From Rhabdornis inornatus (Eukaryota; Chordata; Aves; Passeriformes; Rhabdornithidae), in NCBI GenBank assembly GCA_013397075.1, contig VWZS01008898.1:292764-356763 (forward strand): 64,000 nt of DNA. The letters are read 5' to 3'. The stretch's first letter is position 1. Each line of letters starts with the position of its first letter. Positions 11,201 through 24,030 of the stretch are shown piece after piece. The translations under genes and the position numbers were made by a program. A model generated the notes under the pieces. The model was not told the DNA's origin. It ran no database searches and saw nothing but the letters and a program-made list of their open reading frames with translations.

Positions 11201-13416
11201 GGGCATGAATAATAAAAATAGAACTACAATGGTGATTATGAATTTTATGCATTTTGGTTAAAATTTCATCTTAAATTATGGAGCAAATGAGCATGATTTT
11301 TATCAATATTTATACCAGTTTATCAGGGAGGACCAATTAAGCTATCTCCCTGAGATCCCAGCAGAGTCACTGAAAAGAGATTGAAAGCAGGAGCCTAGTT
11401 CAGCTGCTCTCTATGTTCCCTGAAGGAAGATATTTCTCTCCACTGCACAGGGGTTAAAGACTGATTTTGTAAATGTGTCTTCCTTACCCTATTTGTTGCA
11501 ATTTCAGAGTGCTGCAACTGGTCCAGCCCAGTGGGCACCCCCTAGGTACCTCCAAGCATCACTCATTTCCTAGCAGTAAAGTGAAGAACTGAGCAACCCT
11601 TCCACCTGTTAAAGCATATGGATAGTGTAGCAGGGATTCCCAGCTGGCCAAATCTGACCCTTTTTAAGCTTCTTTGAACATGCAGAACAATCTGGTGAAC
11701 TCAGAACCTACCAGAAATTGAGAGTAATTCGCTTAATCTTTCTTGCATTTTCCATGGTTCCTGGAATTCCACAGCCTAGGACCTATGGCTGCTGCTGATG
11801 GTTTTCAAGATAACTTCAAAGAAAACTAAGTCTTCTGATATCAAGTAATGTTATGATAAATAGAGTTTGTGATGCCATAAATTGTTCACATATTTTCACA
11901 TATATTTCCTTACATTATAAAACATATTGCTACATCATGAAAAACTTCAATGGCCCTGAAGAGCAGATGATCACATGGGTTTCTAAACCTAACTTGAAAG
12001 TAGTACGTTTTAAGGTCTTTTTTTCAGTTTGTTTAGTAAGAAATTGCTAATGATATTAGAAAACTTCCACCACAGTAGATGATGCTGAACAAGCAGTTGG
12101 ATGGCTTGATTTGAAGGAGCTGTGTGTAGTAGCTGTATGGCAATGACAACACATATTGCCATAGCACTGTGCCATAAAACCACACTGTGGACTTTCTACT
12201 GCTTTTGCTGCTGTCAGTAAAGCTACAGCACTCAAGAGCACAGACTCCAGTGCCATGCAGGCATGGCAGTTTTTCTCACATGACCTGTAAAAAAGTTCCT
12301 CAAGATGAAACTCCCACCAAGAGAAGATAACTAACTGTGAGATGTGGCAAATTATGTTCTTATCCTTAGTAAAAAGACCATATCTGTGTCTACTCCCTAA
12401 TCATTTAAATACTTAAAACTTCCAAGTGAACAACTGAACTTGCAAATGCATCTCTGTATTTATAATAACATCCTATCCATAATTATTTTTCTATGTTATG
12501 TATATATGTATAGTCATCTTGAACTAAGATTGAATTCTACTCAGAAATAAGAAGAAGGATCTAAGGAGCCACCATTTTTAGTCCTGTCTTTCATGACAGG
12601 GTGTTGTCCCACAGAAAAGTCAGGGCAGCTCTCAAATATGGGGCAAAATTCTTGATAGACACCAATTTTAGCTTTTGAACAGGGCAATTGCCTTAGTCTC
12701 CACAGGAACCCCCTGAGTTTACTCACTGACTTATAGGGGTAAATTACGATGTGTATCTGCTATGTCACTGGTGGAGGACAAGTCCGTACCACTAATTTCA
12801 ACCTACAACTTCCACAAGTCTAAGACTTTAGACTCCTTGCTTAGCTTTGTCAGAGATCCTGTCACTTTCTTTGTCATATAAATCTAACTGAGGTCTCCAG
12901 TGTTTACATACTGCTAAGCAAGCAAAGAAATCTGAACATACATCTTCAAACAATCTGATAATATGAAATCTGATGGATTATGGAAAATAGTACTCGTGAA
13001 AGACACAAGAAGATAAGGAAGATTTCTCTGGGAAAAAAAAAAAGACTAGAAGGGTGAGTAATATCTTTGTCAATAGCTACTGGGCATATAAAAAATCAAG
13101 TTAAGCTTGCAGTTTAAGATGAACCCTGAGAATTTAAATGAGTTTTGCTCAGAAAATATGAACATGCCTGAAAAGGTTTTCAGTTTTTAAATCTGCAGAT
13201 CAAAAATTTGCTGTGCACAAAGTGCTGGCCTGCTTTGGAGTTACTGGAGTAACTGGGTATATGTTACATGGCATGGCTTCTAGGGTCTGGAATACAGTTA
13301 TGACTAACTTAGAAATGTACAAAGGGCAGAGGGTTTATGATGCTCCCTTATGCATATTTTCAAATGTACATTCTGCATATTTAGTTGTAATCCAATCAAC
13401 CCTCTCTTGATGCCAG
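8221..13416. other. Unique AT-rich DNA, no gene seen
   Basis: No gene, RNA or transposon could be supported. A 66-codon minus-strand frame at 12056-12256 begins with a hydrophobic, signal-peptide-like segment; it is discussed under findings and not annotated as a gene. Confidence 0.55.
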
Positions 13417-13545
13417 AAAATGGAGGATTCAACAAGTTCAAGGGGAATTCAAGGAGAGAGGAGGACAGAAGCTGAACTAAAGGCCATGTCTAGCGCTCCA
13501 AAAGTTTTGCCTTCAGCTTCATACTTGGGGGTGCTGGTGACAGAG
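13417..13545 (+). other. Exon-like island with strong ATG context (unconfirmed)
   Basis: The acceptor CAACCCTCTCTTGATGCCAG is followed by AAAATGG, an ATG with A at -3 and G at +4. The frame is open for 42 codons to a strong donor, GTGACAGAG|GTAGGG, ending in phase 0. The peptide starts MEDSTSSRGIQGERRTEAEL and matches no family I know. The frame also runs on through the donor to 13701. It could be a coding first exon, a lncRNA exon or chance. Confidence 0.18.
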
Positions 13546-15890
13546 GTAGGGGCTCCTTGTTACCTCGGTGGGGTCCCGCTGCCCTGCACTGCACCCCTGC
13601 TTTCCCTGCACACACACTGTGGGCTGAAGCCCAACTGTGGCCTGCCACCAGATCAAGCCAGTGCTCAGTGGATGGCTGAAGGGGCCAATTTAATTCATTA
13701 AACCTGCAGAAAAAAAAAAAGACCTAGCAAAAACACCTCAAAAATATAATATTTTTGCAAGGTTGGCGTATTGACCCAGTTTATTGTGGGATCAGATGAA
13801 TGCCAGAGTGGTGCAAAGGAAGAAAACATCAATCATCTGGAAGCAGACACAGAAGAGGAAGGAACAAAGTAGGTGAGAAAGGGACTGACACCTCCTGCTT
13901 TTACTGGAAACAAGCCCTCAGTTTTGTTTAACTGTAATGTGAAGTGGTACCCTTGGTGTATATTTACCCCAACTAAGTGCTCTGCTATGTAAGGAAGGTG
14001 CTCAGGGCACTTCTTGCTGAGAATGAGCAATCCGCTTTTCATAAGACCAATTTTTCAGGCCCTCTGCTGATTCCAGTGGGCATCACTGAACCAAATTCTG
14101 CTTATAGGTGATTTATAAAGCCATATTTTTAAAGTCATGTCTTAGCCAGCAGAGTAAGAATTGAAAAGGACTGTCAGAAAGGAAGGAGGGTAATGAAGGA
14201 GATCCCTGTCATTCTCTGCACACCTAGACAAGAGTCATGGCCCTATGTCTGAAAAAACACCACTCTAGAAAAAAAAGTGTATGTATTTGGGAGTAATTTT
14301 TGCTGTCACACTATGGGAGACCCTTGCTTATGTTCTACTGTAGTCCAATAGAAACTGGCAAAATCTGAATTCCACGCCTAGGAATAATGATGTCAGATTG
14401 GGGTGATCTTTTCTGTTATTGACTTTTAGATCCATAGATGAGGAGGATTCTAGAGGCTGGAGCCAGTGAAGTCAACATGAGGTCTGTCCCTGTCTGGTTT
14501 GCAGGATGGGATGGGAAACAGGATAGGAAATGGCTATATAGCAACAATGACACAGGTGAGAAATCTGAAGTGTAAATCTGGTGGCGTAGGTGGCATTTGA
14601 TAGAACCCACAGGATCACAGTAGCTGGTGTTGCTAGATGTATTTTCCCTTCATAATCTGAAAACTTCATATTATTTCAGAAGCAAAAGAACGTGTACAGC
14701 AGGATGAGGGAGGGGTCAAGTTCTATGACTGTAACATGCATGTTGAAATTGAGAGTTTGTATGTTTCAATACAGCTCTGTGATCAAGAAAAATAAATGGT
14801 TATACCAGTGAGTTCTACTGCCACAAAATAGTTATTAAAAGCTGCACACATACCAAATATTTCTGAATGTAAAAATCCATGGCATTTTTTTTCAGGTCCA
14901 TACTTAACTGCAGTCCAAACCTTGGACTGAACACTAACAGCCTATGCTGACTGAACTTACGTGCACATGTAGTAATTAAATAAACATCTGATTTGTCCTC
15001 ATCTTTATATAATGTAGAGGTGTTAAAGATTAGATCCCGAAGAGCACAAAGGAGCCACAGCACTAGGGGTTACAATGCTCAGCCTGTATAAGCCTGCACT
15101 GTAGTGCTTGATTAGGCTCCAGGTTTGTATGGTACATGGGAGAGGTAAGCTGGGAAAAATGAAATAACCCACAGCCAATAAGCAGGGTAGGAGCTGTGTA
15201 AACTGCCCAGCAGAAAATGCTGGTTTTAATCAATATTCATTGACCCATAGGAAATGATAGTGACTTGGTAATACAGTGTCTGGGAACTGAGGTCTATGTG
15301 CTAATTAATAGCTATTTTGCATGGACACTTATAACACTGGTAGATATTGGAGGTCTCTGCTCCAGGGTACCCAACAGCCTGAGAGTTCTGAGAAGAGGAA
15401 GAGTAGCAGAGTGAAGAAGGAACTTTTGTCACTGACCTTCAAGCAAATGACTTCATATCTCGCACTATTTACTTAGAAAACACTGTGTGGTTTCATTGTT
15501 TTAATGTATGTTAGTCTGGTTTTCTATATTAAAGATCTATCAGAGCTTCTTAATGTGACCTGGAGGAACTCAAAAGCAAAATTTTCCTGACTTGTCTCAG
15601 TAATGCTGATCTTTTGTAACTTATCTATCAATTTCTACATTACACAGTGCCTAATTTATTACCTCCTTTTGGATGATATCCATCATGTTTCCTTTGTATA
15701 TAACATTTATTTTCTGATGAAAGTAAAACACCACAGTGATGATCCTGGAAAATCCATATTGCACGATATTACATTTTCTATTTACTTGCAAGTCTTTAAT
15801 TATTAATGCCTATTTACTGTAGTAGTCCTGTGTAATCTTAAAATCAGGCTACAATTAATTCAGGTATTCAGTTGTTTTTCTTGTTTTCTG
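13546..15890. other. GC-rich patch then unique AT-rich DNA
   Basis: The first 140 bases are locally GC-rich and are followed by an A11 run at about 13709, which could suggest a retrotransposed end, but there is no AATAAA and no duplication I can see. The remainder is unique AT-rich DNA with no recognisable gene. Confidence 0.45.
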
Positions 15891-16048
15891 GAATCATAGA
15901 ATCATACAATGGTTGGGATTGTAAGGAATCATTATGTTCATCTAGTTCCATTCCCCCTGCCTTGGGCAGGGATACCACCCACCAGATTGGGTTGTACAGT
16001 GTCCCATCCAAACTGGCCTTAAGCACTTCCAGAGGTGGATCATCCCAT
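15891..16048 (-). mobile_element. CR1 LINE 3'-end fragment
   Basis: The plus strand starts GAATCATAGAATCATACAATGG and continues through GTTCATCTAGTTCCATTCCC, CTGCCTTGGGCAGGGATACC and CCATCCAAACTGGCCTTAAG, which is the avian CR1 3'-end consensus read in antisense. The left edge is the terminal ATTCTATG-type repeat, so the element lies on the minus strand with its 3' end at 15891. The copy is 5'-truncated, as usual for CR1, and diverged by scattered substitutions. Short frames across it are spurious. Confidence 0.88.
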
Positions 16049-17117
16049 CTGTACTGCACATGCTGCTCTCCAAGCAGGCAGTACCTACACAGGTTTATTT
16101 AGAATATCTGCTTTTTCATTTATCAGCTCTTCAGAACTATAAGATAAAAATTATTGTATGCCTTCACCCAACAGCGTGTTGAGTAAATACTGTCATCATG
16201 TTTTGGGCAATCTGCTCTCCAAATCCTCATCCTCATTACCAGTCTTCTCTTTACCCCTACTTGTTATACTATCACCATTATTGGAGTGTGCTAGCTGGCA
16301 TAATAGAACATAACTAAGCAGTGCCTTCACTAGCAGGATATTTTCTCCATTCAGATAGAAATTCCAGGGTGCTCCATAGTGACATGGGGCTTCTCATGGG
16401 AATTTTGGTAGCATTTTTCTCTAATAATATTCTTAATATTTCTGCTCAGATTCAAACTCAACCAGAGATATTTATAGCAGATTCTTATTAGCACTGCTAT
16501 GCAGAAGAAGGATTTTTTTCATCTTACCCTTTTCCTCACTTTCCCCTAAAAATATTTAGACCCAGGAAAATTCTGTATTATACTTTATCTATCCATGCTT
16601 TTTAACCAGCTTTTATATTGTAAGTCTAACCAAAATTCACAAAAATTGGTTTAATATTAAGAAATAAAAATCAAACTATCACTACACAGTGCATTTACTG
16701 CACCTTTACTGAAGTAGTTGCATAAATGGTGGGCCAGTTTTTCTCTGATGCATCCACGAGTTTGTCAGTGAAAGCCAAGGAGATCTGTGGGTGCTCTACT
16801 CTTAAAACTGGGCTTCAAATCTCTCTGTTTCTCCATTGCTGAATCATTGATTTGTTAACACCCAAACTTGAGCCAAAATCCAGTCAGTGCCATCATGAAC
16901 TCATTTTGACTCACAAATTAACTGGTAAATTGGGTTCCTTCTGGGAATACTTGTGTATAGCCTTCCCTTTGTTTATGAAGTACAAAAACAATTGCTCCAT
17001 CTCATTGCCACACAGAGTGAATAGAAGCGGAGAAACCTGGTAGGACCATTCAGCTTGGAAATGTATTCACTGTTTCTGTGGGGAAAATCAGCAAGAAAAT
17101 CTAAATTGGTCTTTCTC
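16049..17117. other. Unique AT-rich DNA, no gene seen
   Basis: Nothing recognisable between the CR1 fragment and the ATTC microsatellite. Confidence 0.6.
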
Positions 17118-17174
17118 AATCATTCATTCATTCATTCATTCATTCATTCATTCATTCATTCATTCATTCATTCA
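17118..17174. repeat. (ATTC)n microsatellite
   Basis: About 13.5 uninterrupted CATT units run from 17121 to 17174, with a partial unit on the left. A pure tetranucleotide tract of this length is likely to be length-polymorphic. Confidence 0.97.
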
Positions 17175-20100
17175 GTATTGAACCCATGCTTCTATCCAAG
17201 CTTAAATGTCAGAGACAGAAAATAATGAACATGCCAATAAATTTCAAAAACTCACACTTTATTTTATGCTTTCCTACAGAACCATTTTGAATTAGAAACA
17301 GACTAAACCATTAACCTATTTCATGTTGTAAAAATAGTTCTATGATACACAGAAAACATTAAGGAAATATTTCTTAAATTTTTAAAACTAATTTCCAAGC
17401 TAATATGAAAGTTATTACTTGAAGCTTAATATTATCATATGCACCTGTAAAGGTTGGTCAATTACAAGTTACCCATAAACCCTTTTTTTGTTATTTTAAC
17501 ATCATAAATAGTAATCTGGCATTAAATATTTGTGATCTGGGCCAGTAACCTTTTTCAGTCTCACAGGACTTTTTTTAATTAAACTATATCTTTGTCCCAT
17601 GTCTATAATCCTCTCTTTGACATTTTATATACAAGACACCTTGCTGCAAAAAGGTCAAGCAGTACAGTTATAAATGGAAAAGAGATTAAAAGTATTCTCA
17701 AGCCACAGTGATCTAAAAGAGAGTTGAATATGGAGTGTTCTTCACAGGCTTCCTTAGATGAGTTAAGAGGAAACCCTGTTGGCAGATTTTTATTATAAGA
17801 ACACCAAAGCAAATGAAAATTATTTGACAAAAAATGAATAATGCACAATTTTAATTTGCATATTGGAATAATTAGCTCCAAAAGAACCCTATAGGGTTTT
17901 GTCTCCATAAAACTTTTATGTATACCACTGCCAAATGCAGCTTATGTGTTTATATAATTTTTTCCTTTTAACATAGTTTTATTGTAAAAATAAAACCCCA
18001 AAACAACTATAGTAACAGCTTGCTACAGTTAATAACATTTTTTCCCCTTCTTTTTTTCCTGCAAAAGAAACATGATGGACATAAACTGCTCCTTCCTAGA
18101 AGATATGTTAGAAATTCAAGAATGGGAAGTGGCAAGAAATACTGCAGGAGCCAGTGTAAGTCAGAGAAGAGTAGTCATAATGTAGTGTAAGTAAACATAC
18201 CCACAGTGCCAGTGAGTGGTTTCTTTATTTTTATCAGAACATTAAACAGAAATTGAAGGAACATTTTTCCCTAATATTCTCCAGCTGGCATATTCTGACC
18301 TCAACTTGCTCACTCTGTGCCACACTGGAATAACTTTAATGGTGTACATGGGTACAACTAAGCAGTATATTACTGGTAATGTCTGAAGTAACCTAGCAAA
18401 GCATGGTACCCAATTGCTGAAATGCTCTTCTGTATCTTTCAGAATCTACTTTGTTACCCCCAAGAGGCCAAACCCTGATCTGGAAACTCTTTACTGCTAA
18501 TTTCTTCCCATCAATTTTATGTAGTCCAGTGAAATAAGTGTATTTCTTCTAAGTCTGTGTCATCAGAGTGCCTGTTGTTTAGATGCAAATGCTGGAAACA
18601 GCATGGTTTGCAGTGACCCCAAGTTGTCTCTTTCAGTTTTGTAGAGCCTGTTAGTATGTGTGTTTTCAAATGTTCCACTGACTGACTTACATAGAAAAGA
18701 GGGGTTTTACACTGTCTGTTTAAAACTACCTGAGGCATCTAACCGAGGTGTGATGCAGAGGATCTAAGTTTAGGGGCTGTTTCCTGTAATCTCTCTTCAC
18801 ATACAGCTGATCAATGTGCCTAAAGCCCCAGAATTGGTGAGGATACCCAAAAGATCCCAGTTCAGCCATAGCATTTGTGGGGACACCCAGGGCTGGTATA
18901 CTTTCATTACAGACCTAAATTTACATCAGAGTGATACTATTAAAATCTTAGGTATAATATGAACTTCAGTCCTGTTGTTTGTTTCTTCCTTTTTCCCACT
19001 TTAATCTTTTTTTTGCCTTAAATTAAAGGCTACTTACTGTTTCCAATTGCTTTCAGCTCTTAGGAGATTGCCTAAAGTAACCAAACTGTTGGTATCCAAA
19101 AAATCCAGCTCCTATCCAAAGAAACTAGACACCCTGTTTGTGGAACATCATCTCTGACAGGACTAGATGAGCAGCTCCAAGCCTGTTGACAGTCTCAGAT
19201 CTGTGTGCTGAAGAAATAAACACGTGAAAGAGAATTTGCAAGGTAAAAACTTGCCAGTAGTGCAAATTGTAGCAAATGTGAAGGTAAATTACACATTAGT
19301 GTGAAGACGCAGTGTGATGAACAGGACACCCTCCCCAGGCACCCACAGCCTCATTACTCATGTGAAATCCTATCTGCTTACTTGTGTACAGGGTTTGCTG
19401 TTTTCAGCTGTTCAAAAGCCGGCTTGTGACGGTCACACTCCACATAGCTCCAGGGCAGGAGGAGGGAGCTCCATTACAGAGGGCACACTGCAGAGCCTGG
19501 GCTTTGGGCTTGGCATACTGGGACAGTCCCCGTCTCACCTGTCCCTCACCTGATGGTCTGATGAGTCTGGCACTCCTACAGCTCAGGGTTTTCATCAGCT
19601 TTCACAAAGCACCATACATTAGAAATCTGTAAGAGCAAAACAAATATAATGAATTTTTTTGTCACTCAAAGCATTTTTACACAGGAAAAGATAACCCTAA
19701 AGGCATATTGTGAATGCTGCAAGGGTCCAGAATGTTTTAAAAACAACAGGTCCATCCACCTGAGACTATGGTTATATATGACACTTTAGTCCACCCAAAA
19801 GCAAGCTGCTATGAAAAGTGTCTCATTTTTACCATTGTTCCAGTCTTCTCCATTTGTGCTGGATTTGGCACAGGCCCACCTCTGGAGCGAGCTGGTTCAA
19901 CTCAATAAACTGACAGAAAAATGTCTGATCACCTCTTTCCAAAAGTTAGTTTTCTGCCAATTTAACCCCTTAAATCTAGTTTCCGTGGGATCAGATAAGT
20001 GCCCAAGAAAGTGCCAGGAGGTAGCAAGAGCATATGGCTGGGACCAGGGATGAGGGGGACACAGGCTGCTACTGTAGTGGCTCAATGGTGGCACAAACTT

Positions 20101-23100
20101 TTTCTCAGTCTCTCTTCTGCCCATGGGAATTCTCATGAGATGTGGTTTGCCTTGACACTTCGAGGTTTTACTATTTCTTATTGCCCTTGCAGAAGATATG
20201 GTTAAAGAACAAAGAACATAATCCCATTTTGATTTCTTTCTGGTTTTCTGAGACTTCATAGGATCAGTGGGCCCGAAATTTGCCCAAACAACCTATGGCA
20301 TTGCACATATGTTTCAATCTCTGTAACAATGTCGTATGTCTTCGGTTTTTTCTGAACATGTCTTTGGCAATACTGGGAATAGTCACACTGCATTAATGCG
20401 AAATGAGAAAACATAAAACATCAAAATGATAGGATGTGTAATTTGCTAGTTTCTGGGGAAAACACTGAACTTATGCTTTAGGAAAACTGTATTATTTCTG
20501 TATTCACTGAATACCAAATAGCAATCACTATTTAGCTAACTAAATAAACTTGGGTGTTGGCATTTCCAATGCATTAGGAGACCCACCTGGCCTCCATCTT
20601 CCACTTCTAATGGCCTCAGGACAGTGTCATTTCTGACAGCCCCAGATGGATGTCTCAGAAAAGCCCAAGAGTATCTCAAATTGCACTATATTTTGGCAAC
20701 TTATTTTATGACCTTTTACTGGGATTTAGGTACTCAGGTCATGTGCCAACAGCTACATGTAGATGTCTACATCCAGGTGTCTTAATCTCAAACCAAATCC
20801 TGTCCTGAAAGCTCAGGTAATTTCTTTAACAGAGGTGTCTAGTGCCATTTTAGAGGTTCCAGAGTATCTCAGATATCTGTATGAGGGTGCCAGATATAAC
20901 ACAGCATACATGAAAGATATCTGTGTCCTCTTGCAATGACAGCTGGAATCAAAGGACCTCTGACATGGCACTCGCTTTTATTTGTTCTCAAGTGAATTAA
21001 GTTCTGAGGTGTCCAGAGTAAAAATTAGTCTCTCTAAAAGTAATTGCCTCAAAATGCAACAGCCTAAACAGCATTCAAAAGTTGGGGTTTTTGTTTGGTT
21101 TGTTGGTTGGCTGGCTGTGTTGGGTTTTTTGTCTGGACCCTTTCTGTTCATTTAAATAATTTAGTCATCTTTTCCTCCTAGCTCCATGCACACAAATGGG
21201 TGAATATCCACAGTTTTCCCTTCAGCTTCAAATTAATGCAGCCCCAGCCTATGGTCCTTCATTTTCCTTTGTAGGAAAAGGCTGCTCAAGGCATATCTAT
21301 CTCTTGGTGGCCAATGAGCTGGCAGGAAAACGCCCTCAGCCCTCCAGAAAATCTGTTACTGAACTTGCTTTCTTATGGTTCCTTAAAGAAACTGTTCTGT
21401 TTTCACATGGCTTCAAAAGAAGACATGGAGAAAATGGATGGGAAAAGACATAGGTCAAGCTGACATATGCAGAGAGGCTTCAAGGACATACTGCACACAC
21501 CCCTGTGGATGTCCACCTTGACAGCTGAGACTCTGCCATTTGTAACTGGAAATATAGAAACACTGCAGGAAGCACAGTAGGGGAAACAAAGAGTATATTA
21601 CTTTCTTAATCACTGGTGTCTCTTATTTAAAATTAAGGCATGTATGAAACTGCATATATGTTTTTCCCTCCATGGAATTCAAACTATATTGCGTATGTGA
21701 TAAAAATTACTTTCCTATAATAATTTACTTTCCCATTCACATCAATATTCATGCCCTGGTGTACAGCTTTAAACAGATTTTTTCATTGCATCTGTCCACA
21801 GAGCAAACAAATCTTTATGCACGTTCTTCAATTAACTCTACTGGACCAGACTCCATTAACATGTAAATGAAAAAGTCACTCTGGCCTGGTCTACAATGCC
21901 CTAGAAAGTTTCACTGGTCTATTTGGTTACAACATGAAGAAATCATACTTTTAAAAAACACAATTAAACTGACAAAAGCCTTAGCATAGTGTGGTTATAT
22001 TAAGGACTAATTTAATTTACTATTGTCTCCTCTCTTGAAAGTAGGAACATCTCACCTATACAAGTACAAGAAAACATCAAAGCTTAATTACTTATGCTTT
22101 GATATCTTAGCAACAAGAATGGTCCATAAATGTAACAAAGCCACGATTCTTCTTTCTAAAGATTAGTAAAAGCTATAAAAGTTCACTTTTAACTAGCATT
22201 GAGGTTGTTATGGTGTCAAAAGTTTTGTTGTTCTACCCCCACTGTTGTCAATAATCAGTGGGAACTATAGTTACTGTTTTGCTAAACACTATCGTAAACT
22301 TAACTGTGATTACAGAAAGCAAGTTACCACCTGCCAAAACTTATCCTTCTGCCAATGGAAAGAAAATCACAGAAAATGTTGGATTTAGCTGCAAATCGCT
22401 TTTCAGGATCAATCTACTGCTTTCACAGGTGACCATATGTTATGAGAGAACTTGGAATGGAAAATTGTTTTTGAAATATTCTTCATTTTGTAATTCATTG
22501 TGTACAGTTTTGCATATTATTTCTAATAATTTAATGTGCTGCAGAATAATCTTGTCTCCATTATTCACCATTATTTTCACAATCTTTATTTCTGCAATAA
22601 TCTCCAACAAATACAATATCACTTGCAAAGTAAATATCCCCCCTAAAAGGGTTATTTCTTTCATGAAAAAAACCAGAGTCAGAGTCTTTAGCTAACTTCA
22701 AAAACGAAGTAAAGCTTAAGAACATCCTGAATATTTGGCTTGAAAATGTTTGCTGGTATTTGTGCCTTCTTTTTTGGGACAAACCTATCTCCACTCAAAT
22801 TTTTCAAAAACCTGGCCTATGCCCTCCGTCAGTGGTTGTGTTCCTGCAGGTTGCAGTTTATTTTTAAAATCTGAGCCCACAGCTCTATTGCCCTTCAGTG
22901 CAGTTCATCCCACTGGATATGAGGAGCAGTGAGTATTCACCTCAATGTTCCCCAGACAGGCTGTGTTCTCCACAGCTCAAGGGTTCACCTGGGAACTGCT
23001 GTGCTCTCCCAAAGACTGCTTCAGGTGTTGCTGATGGTTTGGGGGGGCTTTTTTAAGTGATACAGCTCTCTTGGCAAAACAAGAATTTGCCTGGAAAAAA

Positions 23101-23619
23101 TTACTGTCCTTCCTGCAGAACATGTGTGAATCTAAAGCATGTTAAATCTTGAATAACTCAGATAGATAGGCTGGCTGGTGATGACTCACAAATCTTATCC
23201 CATGCACCAAACTGTTTTTGGAACATGACAGGATTTTTTTTTTCTCAATGTGCTGTGATAAATATTTGCCTACAGTCCTTGCCAAGGGACATTGTTAGAA
23301 GAATTTGCAAGTCAATATAAATTATACCTACTTGTATTCCTCTCCAAATACCTGTGATTTCCTTTCTGAATTTTTGTGAGGGTGGAAAAATAGAAATTAC
23401 ACCCAGAGAAAATGTAAAGATCAATTAAAAACCTACCATACATTTTTAGCACTAATACATAGGTAGTTTCAAAATGGTTTTTTAATGGCTGGTTATGAAA
23501 ATGGTTTTGGACAATTTTTTTTTCCAGTGGTTATAAAGCACTGTTCCTTTTTCTGGAATTCCCAAGGTCATCCTTTGTTCTTTCTTCCCTTAGATAAAAA
23601 TCAATCCTCAGGAATGGCT
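17175..23619. other. Unique AT-rich DNA, no gene seen
   Basis: The longest open frame here is 145 codons (22258-22695, plus strand), in very AT-rich DNA with a 74-codon frame on the opposite strand. This fits chance and no domain is apparent. No RNA gene or dated transposon was recognised. A GTTTG/GGTTG-rich low-complexity run lies at about 21085-21130. Confidence 0.5.
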
Positions 23620-24030
23620 CCTGCTATTAGAGGTACATTGCCTATTTTAGTTAGTAGTTCAGCTACTTTTTGTTTTTCCTTTTTGAAACTCTCAAATGAA
23701 TATTATCCATCCCCAGGGATTTTCTACCATTAACTTTATCTAGTTGCTAAAATGTCTCATATTCAGAGGCCACTTTCTCTGACAATGCTGCATCTGTAAA
23801 AATTAACCTTGAGTTAAGAAATGTCTGCCTCATACTCATTAGTGAAGACTGATTACAAAGAATTTAATGCAATTTCTCCACAATCTCTTCATCAGTTTTA
23901 ATTACAACTTTAGTGGCCCATTTGACCCAGGCACGTATTTAGCCTATTGTTCCTGGTACAGTTAAAAAATTTCTTACTGTTTGTTTTAATGTGTTTTGAC
24001 TATTAGCCTTTTAAAAATATTTGTAATCAA
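23620..24030 (-). mobile_element. Ancient CR1/L2-type LINE fragment (ORF2 region)
   Basis: Plus-strand pieces such as TATTATCCATCCCCAGGG, AGTGAAGACTGATTACAAAG and AAAAAATTTCTTACTGTTTG match the antisense of the linker between the endonuclease and reverse transcriptase domains of old CR1/L2 LINEs. Translated on the minus strand, the decayed frames give GEIALNSL-stop-SVFT, against the family's typical EVLNEFFASVFT, and NSKKFFNC upstream of it. In-frame stops and frame shifts show a long-dead copy. The right-hand boundary is uncertain and may extend to about 24130. Confidence 0.65.

Noticed and set aside
19426..19436. GTGACGGTCAC palindrome as a CRE- or receptor-like site
   Set aside because: Too short to be significant in 64 kb and without promoter context.
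22258..22695. 145-codon plus-strand frame, including a possible exon at about 22315-22427 ending in CACAG|GTGACC
   Set aside because: Very AT-rich, open on the opposite strand too, more than one frame open across the possible exon, no domain; length is within chance expectation.
23485..23733. 82-codon plus-strand frame with a possible 39-base micro-exon (acceptor TTCTTTCTTCCCTTAG, donor GAG|GTACAT)
   Set aside because: Overlaps the left part of the antisense CR1/L2 LINE fossil; the splice-like words are most simply explained by the LINE sequence.
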